Origin: DASWJS01 sp036397035
GTDB lineage: Bacteria > Actinomycetota > AC-67
Length of the DNA stretch: 64,000 bases
Reading direction: 5' to 3'
Assembly: GCA_036397035.1 (NCBI GenBank)
Contig: DASWJS010000010.1
Location: 1-64,000, forward strand
The translations under genes and the position numbers were made by a program. Below the pieces are notes generated by a model. That model saw only the letters and a list, made by a program, of their open reading frames with translations, had not been told where the DNA came from and made no database searches. Shown piece after piece: positions 49,744-59,500 of the stretch (its first letter is position 1; the number at the start of each line of letters is the position of its first letter).

Positions 49744-52700
49744 CTATCGTTGCTCGTTCAAGCGCCTCCGCGTGTCGTAGTCGAGCACGCCGGTCGGGGC
49801 GAGGTTCCGGTCGCGCTGGTATCGACGCAGCGCGCGCTCGGTCGCGGCGGAGAACCGCTTCGTGAGCGGGCCGTCGTAGAAGCCGTACCGGCGCAAGCGA
49901 TCCTTCAGGTGCAGCACGTCGATCGCGCGGTCTCCTCGCTCCATTCGCCGGGTGAAGCCGAAGCGCACCCACAGTGCTCGCGCGAGCGAATCGGCATAGC
50001 CGGGCGCGTTGACCACCTTGACGCGCAGGCGCCCGAGCGGCGTGAACCCGCGCGGAAGCGAGACGGAGCACAGGAACCGCCTTGGACACACCGTCGTCTC
50101 GACCGGAACGCCGCCGACGTAGACGTCCGCGCCTTCGATCATGTTGTGCGCGTAGATCGTGATCGTGCGCTGCCTGTCGTTGCTCGCGAAGTTCGGCCGG
50201 ACGCCGATGACGAATGGGGTGGGAGGCACGACCTCGACGCCGTCGGCGAGCGTCACCGAGTCACCGTCGGGGTTGACGACCGTGAGATCCGCCGTCCCGA
50301 GCGCGACGTTGTCGCGCGCCAAGGCGCGGATTCGCGTGCGGCTCACTACGTAGGCGGGGATCTTCTTGCCGCCGAGCTTGACCTTCGTCGCCGCCAGTCG
50401 CTGGAAGCCGGTCCCCTTGATCGTGAACCATTCGTTGATCGCGACGGTCGCGTCCGGTTTCACCGCGCCGATCGTGGGCGCGGGATTGAACAGGTCGTGG
50501 ACCGCCTGCAGCGCGTCCGAGCGGCTCATCGTGCTCCCCGGATCGTTGATCGCCTCGATCCCGAAACCGAGGTAGAGCAGGCGGTAGGTCCCGTCGTCCA
50601 CCGAGACGCCGCCGATCGCGGGGTCGAAGACGCCGGCCGCGTAGTCGAACGCGCGCGCGGTCTCCGCGCCGGCGTTCAGCGCGAGCAGCTCGTCGGTGAA
50701 CAGCGCCGTGCCCTCCCCCGTCGTGCCGAGGTTCGTGGAGTCGATGTCGAACGTCTCGCCGGCAAACGGTCCGCCCGCGGCACCCGACACCGACTGCGGG
50801 AACACCTGATGGTTCCGGTGCGGATACCACTGCGTGTACAGGCCGGTGAGGTGGAACCAGTTCTGTGAAACGGTCGAGACGCCGGAGCGCCGGTCCCAGG
50901 TGGCGCTCAGCTCGGCGCTGAGCAGGATGTTGCCGCCCTCGGAGAGGTATTGCTTGATCGAGCCCTGCGGGACCCGCCACCAGTCGCCGAGCCAGACGAC
51001 CGTTGCGTAGTAGCGCAGGTCGGATGCGCCGGGACTGCCGTAGATCGCGGTGTCCCAGTAGGCGACGCCGTGCCCGAGGTCCTCCAGCTCGCCCTCCATC
51101 CCGTTGTTGATCGACGGGAAGCTCCAGTCCAGGTAGTTGAAGGTCTCCGCGGTGAAGTAGTCCCAGTCACGGACCAACAGCACCTCCGGCAGCTCGTCGA
51201 CCCAGAACGGGCGCGTGCGCGTGTCGACCTTGCCGGAGTCCTCCGTCGTCACGGTCACGGTCAGCTCGTAGCGGCCGGCGATCGCGTCGTCGGGGAGCGT
51301 GACGTTGAAGCCGCGGACGCGCTCCTCGCTGAACCACAGGCCCCAGAAGCCGTCGCCGACCTGGACCGGCTCGCTCGAGCCGGCCAGCTCCGGGACCGGA
51401 TCGCCGTTCGGGTCGGTGACCGACCACTCCGCGGAGGCCCACTTCGGGTCGTTGAAGCGACGGTTGCCCAGCAGCACGTTGACCCGCACGTCGGCGCCGG
51501 CGGTCAGCACGGGTCCGCGCGTCGGGAAAACGGTGACGACGTCCCTGCGGCCGCAGTACCAGCACGAGCGCTTCGGGACCACGAACGCGTCGTTGACCCG
51601 GACGCGGTCGTCCTCCACCACGACACGGATGTCGCGGCTCAGTCCCGGGACGGCGGCGGTCACCGTCGCCGTTCCGAAGTGATCTTCCACGCCGAGCGCC
51701 GTCGTCGCCGCGCCGTCCGCGCCGGTCACGAAGGCGGTGTCGGACAGCGTCCCGACGTCGGTCGAGAACGTCCCCGCCACGCCTGCGAGCGGCAGGCCGG
51801 CGTCGTCGAGCAGGTGCGCGGTGATCGTGGTCTCGGTGCCGTCGGAGGGGATCAGGTACTTGCTCCGGTACAGCTCGAGCTGCGCGGCCGGCAACGCGCC
51901 GGTGGCCGCCTCCGCGTCGGGAAAGCCCGAGCCGTTCGCCTCGTCCTTCCCCGTAACGCCGCGGTCGTCGGCGGTCGAGGCGAGCGCGTGCTCCAGCTCG
52001 ACCGGACCGAACCCCGGGTGGACTTCCTTGATCAGCGCGAGCGCCCCGGCCACATGCGGCGCCGCCATCGACGTGCCCGAGTAGCGGGCGTAGGCGTCGA
52101 TCGGGATGCTGGAGAGCACCTCTTCGCCCGGCGCGATGAAGTCGACGTTGCCGAAGTCCGACCACCAGGTCTTGACCTGGTCCTCGCGCGAGGCGGCGGC
52201 GACCGAGATGGCAGCCGGCACGCCCGCCGGGTAGCTCGGGATGCTGTAGTAGTACGCGTTGCCGGCGGCGGCGACGACGGCTGCTCCGGCCGCGACCGCG
52301 TCGTTCACCGCGTCGCGAAGGATCGGCGAGGGCTGGTAGCCGCCGAGGCTCAGGTTGATGACGTCGGCGCCGTTGTCGGCCGCGTAGCGGATGCCCTGCG
52401 CGATCGTGGAGCCGAAGCCGAAGCCGTAGTCGTCGAGCACGCGCACGGGCATGACCTGCGCGCCGGGCGCGACGCCGAGGACGCCGATCCCGTTGTCGGC
52501 GGCGGCCGCGATCCCGGCGACGTGCGTGCCGTGACCGAGCGTGTCCAGCGGGTCGTCGTCCTCCTGGGGCGAGGTATAGAAGCTGCCGATGAAGTCCCAG
52601 CCGTGGACGTCGTCGACGTAGCCGTTGCCGTCGTCGTCCAGGCCGTTGTCCGCGACCTCGCCGGGGTTGGTCCAGGCGTTCGCCGCAAGGTCCTCGTGCC

Positions 52701-53244
52701 TGTAGTCGACGCCGGTGTCGACGACGGCGATCACCACGCCCGCCCCCGTGGCGCCCCCGAGGTGCGCCTCCGGCGCGTTGACGGCCTGCGCTCCCCAATC
52801 GACGACTTGGCCGAACGCGCGGGCGGGATGGTCGAGCTGCACGAACGACGGATCGGCCTTCGCCTTCACGGCTCGCTTGAACGACGAGGCGGAGTGCCCG
52901 GCCGGCACGGCGAGCGCGACGCCGCCGCCGCCCAGCTCGTCGGCGATGCGCCAGCCGTTCGAGGCGGCGGCGGCGCGAGCCTCCCCGACCGAGGAGAACC
53001 CGGCGATGACGCGATCGCTCGCCGGCGCGTACGCGGTTCGCTTGCGTAGCTCGCCCAGCGCCTGGCTCAGCTCCAACGGCGAGCAGCCGGTCGGGAACGA
53101 GCCCCACTCGGACGGCTCGGGAAGCGCGCAGGAGTCCTCGAACGCCGGCGAGGTCGACTCGGCCGGGCCCGGCTGAGCCGAGGCGGGAATTCCCAGGCCC
53201 GCCAGGAGAATCGCCATGAGCGTGGTGAGCGCGAAGCGTCGCAT
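49744..53244 (-). CDS. Secreted subtilase (S8) with IPT/TIG and peptidoglycan-binding C-terminus
   Basis: 1166 residues from ATG 53244 (AAAGGAG upstream). A signal peptide ends near IPASAQ. An inhibitor-like propeptide precedes the S8 domain with Asp176 (VVDTGVD), His238 (GHGTHVAG) and Ser392 (GTSMAAP), and a Ca-binding-like insertion (NGLDDDGNGYVDDV). Further on are Ig-like/invasin-type domains, a CWYC cysteine pair, a ThuA-like segment (LLVRDWDYF), two TIG-like domains, and a PG_binding_1 domain at the very C-terminus (AIDVLHLKDRLRRYGFYDGP). It is likely an extracellular protease held on the cell wall. Confidence 0.9.
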   Translation of the reverse strand: MRRFALTTLMAILLAGLGIPASAQPGPAESTSPAFEDSCALPEPSEWGSFPTGCSPLELSQALGELRKRTAYAPASDRVIAGFSSVGEARAAAASNGWRIADELGGGGVALAVPAGHSASSFKRAVKAKADPSFVQLDHPARAFGQVVDWGAQAVNAPEAHLGGATGAGVVIAVVDTGVDYRHEDLAANAWTNPGEVADNGLDDDGNGYVDDVHGWDFIGSFYTSPQEDDDPLDTLGHGTHVAGIAAAADNGIGVLGVAPGAQVMPVRVLDDYGFGFGSTIAQGIRYAADNGADVINLSLGGYQPSPILRDAVNDAVAAGAAVVAAAGNAYYYSIPSYPAGVPAAISVAAASREDQVKTWWSDFGNVDFIAPGEEVLSSIPIDAYARYSGTSMAAPHVAGALALIKEVHPGFGPVELEHALASTADDRGVTGKDEANGSGFPDAEAATGALPAAQLELYRSKYLIPSDGTETTITAHLLDDAGLPLAGVAGTFSTDVGTLSDTAFVTGADGAATTALGVEDHFGTATVTAAVPGLSRDIRVVVEDDRVRVNDAFVVPKRSCWYCGRRDVVTVFPTRGPVLTAGADVRVNVLLGNRRFNDPKWASAEWSVTDPNGDPVPELAGSSEPVQVGDGFWGLWFSEERVRGFNVTLPDDAIAGRYELTVTVTTEDSGKVDTRTRPFWVDELPEVLLVRDWDYFTAETFNYLDWSFPSINNGMEGELEDLGHGVAYWDTAIYGSPGASDLRYYATVVWLGDWWRVPQGSIKQYLSEGGNILLSAELSATWDRRSGVSTVSQNWFHLTGLYTQWYPHRNHQVFPQSVSGAAGGPFAGETFDIDSTNLGTTGEGTALFTDELLALNAGAETARAFDYAAGVFDPAIGGVSVDDGTYRLLYLGFGIEAINDPGSTMSRSDALQAVHDLFNPAPTIGAVKPDATVAINEWFTIKGTGFQRLAATKVKLGGKKIPAYVVSRTRIRALARDNVALGTADLTVVNPDGDSVTLADGVEVVPPTPFVIGVRPNFASNDRQRTITIYAHNMIEGADVYVGGVPVETTVCPRRFLCSVSLPRGFTPLGRLRVKVVNAPGYADSLARALWVRFGFTRRMERGDRAIDVLHLKDRLRRYGFYDGPLTKRFSAATERALRRYQRDRNLAPTGVLDYDTRRRLNEQR

Positions 53245-53398
53245 CGAAAAGCTCCTTTCGACATCCCGCCCCCAGGCGGAGCCTGGCGCGGAGTATGAAC
53301 CGCGGAGGGGACGCCCGCAATAGGTACGTTCGGGCACTCCTGCGGCATGGAATACGAGTCCCCCGTCCGCCGTTGGACGACGCGGGAGGGCGATTGGG

Positions 53399-53848
53399 AT
53401 GCGTGTGACAGAGCTTGGACACATCGTGCTGTACGTGAGCGACCTGGAGCGCTCGCGCCGCTTCTACCGGGACGTGCTGGGCTGGAAGGAGATCGCGGCC
53501 CCCGCCGGCGCGCCGGTCGCGCTGTTCTCGTCCGGCCGGACGCACCACGAGCTGCTCCTGATCGAGGTCGGACCGAACGCCGTCCCGATCCCGCAGGGGC
53601 GTCGGCTCGGGCTCTACCACTTCGGCCTGAAGGTCGGCGAGACCGACGAGGAGCTGCGCGAGGCCCGCGACCGCCTGCAAGCCGAGGGCGTCCCGGTCCT
53701 CGGCTCGGCCGACCACGGCGTGACGCACAGCCTCTACATCGCCGACCCGGACGGCAACGAGATCGAGCTGTACATCGACGTGCAGCCGGAGGTGTGGCGC
53801 GAGCACCCGGAGGCGATCCTCGCGCCGGTCCGGCCACTGCGCGTTTGA
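53399..53848 (+). CDS. VOC-superfamily (glyoxalase/dioxygenase-like) protein
   Basis: 149 residues. ELGHIVLYVSDLERSRRFYRDVLGW is the VOC beta-alpha-beta opening with a metal histidine; HHELLLIEV, LYHFGLKV and ADPDGNEIELY complete two repeats of the fold, with the last Glu as a likely metal ligand. It may be a small extradiol dioxygenase or lyase. Upstream of the ABC exporter but with a 34-base gap. Confidence 0.87.
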   Translation: MRVTELGHIVLYVSDLERSRRFYRDVLGWKEIAAPAGAPVALFSSGRTHHELLLIEVGPNAVPIPQGRRLGLYHFGLKVGETDEELREARDRLQAEGVPVLGSADHGVTHSLYIADPDGNEIELYIDVQPEVWREHPEAILAPVRPLRV

Positions 53849-53882
53849 GGGTCCGGGTAGCATCGCGAGGTCGAAGGAGCGC

Positions 53883-54869
53883 ATGAACGAGACGCCGGCC
53901 ATCCTCGCCGAAGGCTTGACGAAGAGCTTCGGATCGGTCGAGGCCCTGAAGGGGATCGACCTCTCCGTCGCGCACGGGACGGTGGTCGGGCTGCTCGGGC
54001 CAAACGGCGCCGGGAAGACCACGGCCGTTCGGATCCTGTCGACGCTGCTGCGCCCGGACGCGGGGCGCGCGATGGTCGCGGGCTTCGACGTCGTCAACGA
54101 TCCGGCGCACGTTCGCACCCGGATCGGCCTCACCGGTCAGTACACCGCGGTCGAGGAAGCGCTGACCGGCCGCGAAAACCTCCAGATGGTCGCGCGCCTG
54201 TACCACTTGACCCGCGCGGAGGCGGCGGCGCGCGCCGACGAGCTGCTCGACCGGCTGGACCTGAGCGAAGCCGGCGACCGGACGGCGAAGACCTACTCGG
54301 GCGGGATGCGCCGGCGGCTCGACCTCGCCGCGAGCCTCGTCGGGCGCCCGAGCATCCTGTTCCTGGACGAGCCGACGACCGGGCTCGACCCGCGGAGCCG
54401 CCTCGCCCTGTGGGAGATCATCGACGACCTGGTGAAGGAAGGAACGACGCTGCTGCTGACGACGCAGTACCTGGAGGAGGCCGATCGCCTGTCCGACCGC
54501 ATCGCGGTCATCGACGAGGGGACGGTGATCGCGGAGGGCACCTCGGCCGAGCTGAAGCGCACGATCGGCGGGCACGTCGTCACGTTGCGGCTCGAGGACG
54601 GGCAGACGGGCGTAGCAGCGAGCCTGCTCGCGGGCCTCGGGCAGGGCGAGATCACGACGACGAGCGACGGGCAGATCTCCATCCCCGTCGGCGACGGCGG
54701 GACGGCGGTGCTGACCGAGGTCGTTCGCCGCTTGGACGGGGCGAGCATCGCCGTCGCGGACCTCGGGATCCACGCGCCGACGCTCGACGACGTGTTCCTG
54801 ACGCTGACGGGACACGGCGCCGAGCAGGCCGAGCAGCCCCAGCGCAAGCGCCGGAGGAGCAGACGATGA
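53883..54869 (+). CDS. ABC-2 exporter ATP-binding protein (DrrA-like)
   Basis: 328 residues. Walker A GPNGAGKT, Q-loop GLTGQYTAVEEALTGREN, signature YSGGMRRRLDLA, Walker B ILFLDEPTTGLDP and a C-terminal DUF4162-like tail typical of daunorubicin-resistance (DrrA) ATPases. It drives export with the permease encoded next, which overlaps it by four bases (ATGA). Substrate unknown. Confidence 0.92.
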   Translation: MNETPAILAEGLTKSFGSVEALKGIDLSVAHGTVVGLLGPNGAGKTTAVRILSTLLRPDAGRAMVAGFDVVNDPAHVRTRIGLTGQYTAVEEALTGRENLQMVARLYHLTRAEAAARADELLDRLDLSEAGDRTAKTYSGGMRRRLDLAASLVGRPSILFLDEPTTGLDPRSRLALWEIIDDLVKEGTTLLLTTQYLEEADRLSDRIAVIDEGTVIAEGTSAELKRTIGGHVVTLRLEDGQTGVAASLLAGLGQGEITTTSDGQISIPVGDGGTAVLTEVVRRLDGASIAVADLGIHAPTLDDVFLTLTGHGAEQAEQPQRKRRRSRR

Positions 54870-55687
54870 CCGCCACGACGATGACCCGCACGACCCGCTC
54901 GGCGAGCGAGGTGACCCACGGGACGCTCGCTACCACGATCAGCGACATCGGCGTCGTCGCGCGGCGCAACGTGATTCGCTACTTCCGGATCCCGAGCCTG
55001 ATCGTGTTCTCGACCATCCAGCCGGTCATGTTCGTGCTGCTGTTCGCCTACGTCTTCGGCGGGGCGATCGACGTCGGGCCGGGCGTGAGCTACCTCGACT
55101 TCCTGCTCCCGGGAATCATGATCCAGGCCGCGGTGTTCGGCTCGATCCAGACCGGTGTGGGCCTGGCGGACGACCTGACCAAGGGCATGATCGACCGCTT
55201 CCGCTCGCTGCCGATGGCGCGGTCGGCGGTGCTCGCCGGGCGGACGCTGGCGGACATGGTGCGCAACGTCTTCGTCGTGCTGCTGATGACCGGCATCGGC
55301 GCCGCGATCGGCTTCCGCTTCCACGCTGGGTTCGTCCGAGCCGCGCTCGCCCTGGGGATCGCGGTCGCGTTCGGGCTCGCGTTCTCGTGGATCTCGGCGC
55401 TGGTTGGGCTGGCCGTGCGCGACGTGGAAGCGACGCAGGCGGCGAGCTTCGTGTGGGTGTTCCCGTTCGTCTTCGCCTCGTCGGCCTTCGTCCCGGTGGC
55501 GACCATGCCCGGCTGGTTGCAAGCCTGGGCCCGCGCCAACCCGGTGACCAACGCGGTCGACGCGATCCGCGTCCTCGTGCTCGGCGGGCCGGCGCGCATC
55601 GAGTTCCTCCAAGGGCTCGCCTGGATCGTCGGCATCATCCTCGTCGCCGCACCCCTCGCCGTGCGCTCCTACCGCCGCGTCGCCTGA
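54866..55687 (+). CDS. ABC-2 type permease (DrrB-like)
   Basis: 273 residues from ATG 54866, with CCGGAGGAG upstream. About six transmembrane helices; VVARRNVIRYFRIPSLIVF at the front, GIMIQAAVFGSIQTGVGLADDL in the middle and the ABC-2 motif ANPVTNAVDAIRVLVLG near the end match DrrB-type permeases. Forms the exporter with the preceding ATPase. Confidence 0.92.
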   Translation: MTATTMTRTTRSASEVTHGTLATTISDIGVVARRNVIRYFRIPSLIVFSTIQPVMFVLLFAYVFGGAIDVGPGVSYLDFLLPGIMIQAAVFGSIQTGVGLADDLTKGMIDRFRSLPMARSAVLAGRTLADMVRNVFVVLLMTGIGAAIGFRFHAGFVRAALALGIAVAFGLAFSWISALVGLAVRDVEATQAASFVWVFPFVFASSAFVPVATMPGWLQAWARANPVTNAVDAIRVLVLGGPARIEFLQGLAWIVGIILVAAPLAVRSYRRVA

Positions 55688-55690
55688 GCG

Positions 55691-56923
55691 TCAGGCCCAG
55701 AGCGCCGCAATCGGAACGGCAAGGATCCTCTTGTCGAGTTCGAACGCGCGCGGGCCGGTGTGGAAGACGACACCGGCCACGAATCGGTCGCCCACTTCGT
55801 CACGGAGCCAGGAGAGATGCTTCGCCTCCTCACGGCTCGGCGCGGATGAGGCCTTCACCTCTATGCCGATCACACGGCGACCCGCGAGTTCGCCGATCAA
55901 GTCAACTTCGTGTCGGCCCTGCTCGGTACGGAGGTGGTAAAGGCGAGGACGCGTCTGCGCAATTGTCGTCTCCGCACGTAGCTGCGCCGTAACGAACGTG
56001 TCGAGGACCCGTCCCAGCAGGTCGCCATCCCTCATCACCGCATCGGCGTCGGCACGCAAGATTCCGGCAAGAAGGGCGGCGTCCATCACGTAACGCTTCG
56101 GCGAGCGGATCAATCGCTTGAGCCTGTTGACCGTCCACGCCGGCACTCGTTCGACGACCAACAAGTTTTGCAGGAGTTGCTCGTAAGCCGCGGCGGTCTT
56201 GCGATTCATTCGCGCAGCTTCGAACAGCGTTCTTTCCTCAACGACACCCGCGGAGTTCAGCGCATATGCCTCGAAGTACGTACGAAGTTTGGCGGGGTCG
56301 CGCCCCGGCTCGACTTGCACGGCGTCTCGCGTGAGCAATTGATCGATGTAGCTCTCGATCCAGCGGTGCCGAGTGCGGTCGGAAAGCGACAGCGCGGCGG
56401 CGGGAAAGCCGCTCCGCAGCGCGAGTTCCACATAACCCCGGAGGTCGGGTGGATCAGGTGGAACGGCCGGAACCTCTTGGTCAGCCAAGCGATCCAGCAG
56501 GGCGGCTTCTGCCGACCCGCCGATCTGCTCGGCGACGGACATTCCAAACAACGGTACCCGCACGAGGCGCCCCGTTCCCGGCCACGTCTCCACATCGAGG
56601 TCGGCTCGTACCGAACCAGTGAGCAAGAACCGACCTGGGCGGGATTCGGCGTCTACGGCGCGCTTGACCGCGCCGAGCACGTCGGGCACCACCTGCCACT
56701 CGTCTAGAAGGACGGGCTCGGCGAGGCCGCGAATTGCAGCATCTGGGTCTGATCGAAACGCCTCAGCTTCCCGGGGTTGGTCCAGGCGCACGGTGGTCGC
56801 CGCGTGTCGCATCGCCGTCGTCGTCTTGCCGGACCCGCGAGGTCCGACGATCAGCAAGGCCGGCACTTCGGACAAAAGCTCCCGAAGGAGCGCCTCGATT
56901 CGTCGAGGCCTGTAGTCGGTCAC
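55691..56923 (-). CDS. AAA ATPase with DUF4143 domain
   Basis: 410 residues from GTG 56923. Walker A GPRGSGKT (27-34), Walker B-like EPVLLDEWQ (conserved LDE.Q), LLTGSVRAD sensor, and a DUF4143 C-terminal half with HEVDLIGELAGRRVIGIEVKAS, a restriction-endonuclease-like D...E-x-K core. The family is scattered by horizontal transfer and functions are unclear; nuclease-like residues invite a defence role. Three 23-bp tandem repeats directly precede the start. Confidence 0.88.
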   Translation of the reverse strand: MTDYRPRRIEALLRELLSEVPALLIVGPRGSGKTTTAMRHAATTVRLDQPREAEAFRSDPDAAIRGLAEPVLLDEWQVVPDVLGAVKRAVDAESRPGRFLLTGSVRADLDVETWPGTGRLVRVPLFGMSVAEQIGGSAEAALLDRLADQEVPAVPPDPPDLRGYVELALRSGFPAAALSLSDRTRHRWIESYIDQLLTRDAVQVEPGRDPAKLRTYFEAYALNSAGVVEERTLFEAARMNRKTAAAYEQLLQNLLVVERVPAWTVNRLKRLIRSPKRYVMDAALLAGILRADADAVMRDGDLLGRVLDTFVTAQLRAETTIAQTRPRLYHLRTEQGRHEVDLIGELAGRRVIGIEVKASSAPSREEAKHLSWLRDEVGDRFVAGVVFHTGPRAFELDKRILAVPIAALWA

Positions 56924-56932
56924 CGCTTCAGA

Positions 56933-56995
56933 GTACCACTTTCCCGCACCTCTGAGTACCACTTTCCCGCACCGCTCAGTACCACTTTCCCGCAC
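56933..56995 (-). repeat. Three 23-bp tandem repeats before the DUF4143 ATPase gene
   Basis: The 17-base core GTACCACTTTCCCGCAC starts at 56933, 56956 and 56979, exactly 23 bases apart, with 6-base variable spacers. The nearest copy ends nine bases before the GTG start of the ATPase (minus strand). 23 bp is about two helical turns, so a regulator could bind the copies on one face. Possibly an autoregulatory operator. Confidence 0.8.
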
Positions 56996-57077
56996 TTGCC
57001 GTCCGTCGCCGTCGCTGACCAGCAGGGGAGAGTGGCCCGCGCGTTGAAGTAGGGCGCGTCCGGCAAGGAGGGGTCCG

Positions 57078-59396
57078 CTGAAGCATCGTCGTACCATCGC
57101 GTCCGGTTCCGTCGCGCTCGTGGCGCTGCTCGGGCTGATCGGCCCGGCAAGCGCGGACGCGAACCCCGCCGTGACCGGCAACGCGGGCGTCACGGCCACG
57201 ATCGACGACGCGGGCGTCTCGCTGACCAACGGGGTCGTGACCCGTACCTGGCGCGGGGACGCCCTGGCGACGACGGCGATCACCGGCCCCGGGTTCTCCT
57301 CGAACGCCGAGACGCCGGACTTCCGGCTCGGCATCGCGGGCCTCACGGTCCCGAGCGACCTGCTGGTCGTGACCGGCGTAGGCGCCGCCCCGGTGGAGGG
57401 CGGCGTGCGGATCACGTGGGACCTGCTGCTTCCCGGCGTCGCCGGACTCACGCGCGAGGTGGAAGCCTACGGCGACGTCGCGGGCTTTCGTTCCCGCACG
57501 ACCGTCGACGCGCTCACGCCGGTCGTGCTGGAGGACTACTCGCTGGACGAGGTCGGCGTCGGCACGGAGGCGACCGCGACGATCCACGAGTTCCGCGCGG
57601 GAGCGGACTGGCGCTTCGACGACGGGTGGAACCCGGCCGGGATCGGCGAGGCTCACAAGGGAGACTGGCGGGTCGAGCACACCGGGTCCGACGTCGACGC
57701 GAACGGCGAATGGATGAGCGTCGAAACCGGCGCCGGCGCGCGCGTCGCGATGGTGATGGAGCGCCGCAACTACGCCTCGAGCGTGATGAGCCTGCACGGC
57801 GGCGTCGCGTCCGCGCGCGTGGACCTCGGCCGCGACGTCGTCTACATCGGCCCGTTCGAAGAGACCGCGCACGTCGAGAACCCGGCCGCGCAGGGGACCG
57901 AGCCGGGCGTGCGCGCCAGGGTGCTGAGCCCCGGCGAGCCGCTCACCCTGGAGACGGTGTTCACCGCCCTGGCCGAAGACGCCGACCGCGAGCCGTGGGA
58001 GTTCTACAAGTACCTCACGCGCCACCGGCTGACGCCGTACCCGAAAGCGGTCACGTTCAACACCAACGGCGTCGACGCGAACCTCATCTCCACCGGCGCG
58101 AAGGACGACGTGAACTTCGAGCGGTTGCAGTCCCTGGCGGACGCTGCTCGCGAGATGGGGGTCGAGACGTTCGTCCTCGACGACGGCTGGCAGGCACGCT
58201 CGGGCGACTGGTGCCCGGACTCGGCGGACTGCACCGAGCCGCGCTGGGACGGCAGCGCCGAGTCGAAGTTCCGCCCGCGCTTCCCCGACGACACCTTCGA
58301 CGCCGTCGGCGACGAGCTGGCGGGCGAGCCGGGACCCGAGGACGACATGGCGCTCGGACTGTGGTGGACGCCGATGGAGTTCAACCCCGCGTCGGCGGCG
58401 TTCAGCGCGAACCCGCAATGGGCGTGCGGGCCGGTCGGCCACGGGCTCGCCGTCTACAACGCGCTCCAGCCGGATTCCTCCTCCAATGAGGCCGGCCTCG
58501 GCGTGTGGAACCCGCTCGCAATGGGTCTGCACCCCGACACGGGCCAGCCGATGCGCTTGATCGATTACATGCGGGACCGGCTGACGCGCGCGATCGAGGT
58601 CTACGGCGCGCGCTACTTCAAGTTCGACTTCCTGGCCTGGGTCGACTGCGCGGGCGTCCACCCGGCCGACATGTACACGTATCACGATGCGTTCGTCGCG
58701 ATGGTGGATCGCCTGCAGGCGGCGCACCCCGAGGTGACCTACCAGGTCGACGAGACGAACGACTACCGCATGTTCCCGTTCGAGTCGGTCGCGCGCGGCC
58801 CGTCCTGGTTCCAGAACGGCAAGCCGGAGATCCCGCAGTTGCTCCACAACATCTGGAAGCTCGCTCCGTACGTCCCCGGTTTCTCGCTCGGCCAGCACGC
58901 GGCGAGCAACAACGGCGAGCGCGCGACGCTCGCGGGGCTGCTCGGATCGCCGGAAGCGGCGATCGACGCGGCGATGGCGGCGGCGCTCGGCTCGCACATC
59001 ACCTTCTGGAACGAGATCGACGCGCACTTCACCACGGCCGAGCGCGCGCACATCAAGGTCTGGACCGACTTCTACAAGGCGCACCGGGACGGTCTTGCGG
59101 GGTTCGCGTATCCGCTGCTCGACGATCCGCTGGGCGGTGGGTGGACGGCGCTGCAGCCGTGGAACCCCGAGACGGGCGAGGGATACCTGCTCGCCTACCG
59201 CCAGGGGTCGGCCGATGCCGACCGGGCCATCCCGTTGCGGGGTGTTCCGGACGGCACGTACACCGTGACGAGGATCGACCCGGCCACCAGCCCCGGCCCG
59301 GCCGCGACGCTGACGGCGGCCGAATTGCGGTCGGGGGTGGACGTCCACCTTCCGAGCCAATGGGGCCACGCCATATTGCGGATCGAGCCGCAGTAG
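57078..59396 (+). CDS. Secreted alpha-galactosidase-like glycosidase (clan GH-D), CTG start
   Basis: 772 residues if translation begins at CTG 57078, which has an ideal AAGGAGGGG ribosome site; the first GTG (57120) would cut the signal peptide. The signal reads HRRTIASGSVALVALLGLIG with cleavage near ASADA. A beta-sandwich N-domain precedes a TIM barrel with FVLDDGWQ (about residue 374), the nucleophile in YFKFDFLAW (Asp517) and a candidate acid/base in DETNDYR (Asp562). GH36/melibiase relatives hydrolyse alpha-galactosides. Secreted; exact glycan unknown. Confidence 0.85.
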   Translation: MKHRRTIASGSVALVALLGLIGPASADANPAVTGNAGVTATIDDAGVSLTNGVVTRTWRGDALATTAITGPGFSSNAETPDFRLGIAGLTVPSDLLVVTGVGAAPVEGGVRITWDLLLPGVAGLTREVEAYGDVAGFRSRTTVDALTPVVLEDYSLDEVGVGTEATATIHEFRAGADWRFDDGWNPAGIGEAHKGDWRVEHTGSDVDANGEWMSVETGAGARVAMVMERRNYASSVMSLHGGVASARVDLGRDVVYIGPFEETAHVENPAAQGTEPGVRARVLSPGEPLTLETVFTALAEDADREPWEFYKYLTRHRLTPYPKAVTFNTNGVDANLISTGAKDDVNFERLQSLADAAREMGVETFVLDDGWQARSGDWCPDSADCTEPRWDGSAESKFRPRFPDDTFDAVGDELAGEPGPEDDMALGLWWTPMEFNPASAAFSANPQWACGPVGHGLAVYNALQPDSSSNEAGLGVWNPLAMGLHPDTGQPMRLIDYMRDRLTRAIEVYGARYFKFDFLAWVDCAGVHPADMYTYHDAFVAMVDRLQAAHPEVTYQVDETNDYRMFPFESVARGPSWFQNGKPEIPQLLHNIWKLAPYVPGFSLGQHAASNNGERATLAGLLGSPEAAIDAAMAAALGSHITFWNEIDAHFTTAERAHIKVWTDFYKAHRDGLAGFAYPLLDDPLGGGWTALQPWNPETGEGYLLAYRQGSADADRAIPLRGVPDGTYTVTRIDPATSPGPAATLTAAELRSGVDVHLPSQWGHAILRIEPQ

Positions 59397-59500
59397 GGCC
59401 GAACGCTCGCCAAACAAAGTCCCAAAAGACTCATACCATCGGCATCGGTGGCACTCTATGCTGAGGCGTTGCCAATAGGGCGGTTCGCCGGGAGTTTCCA

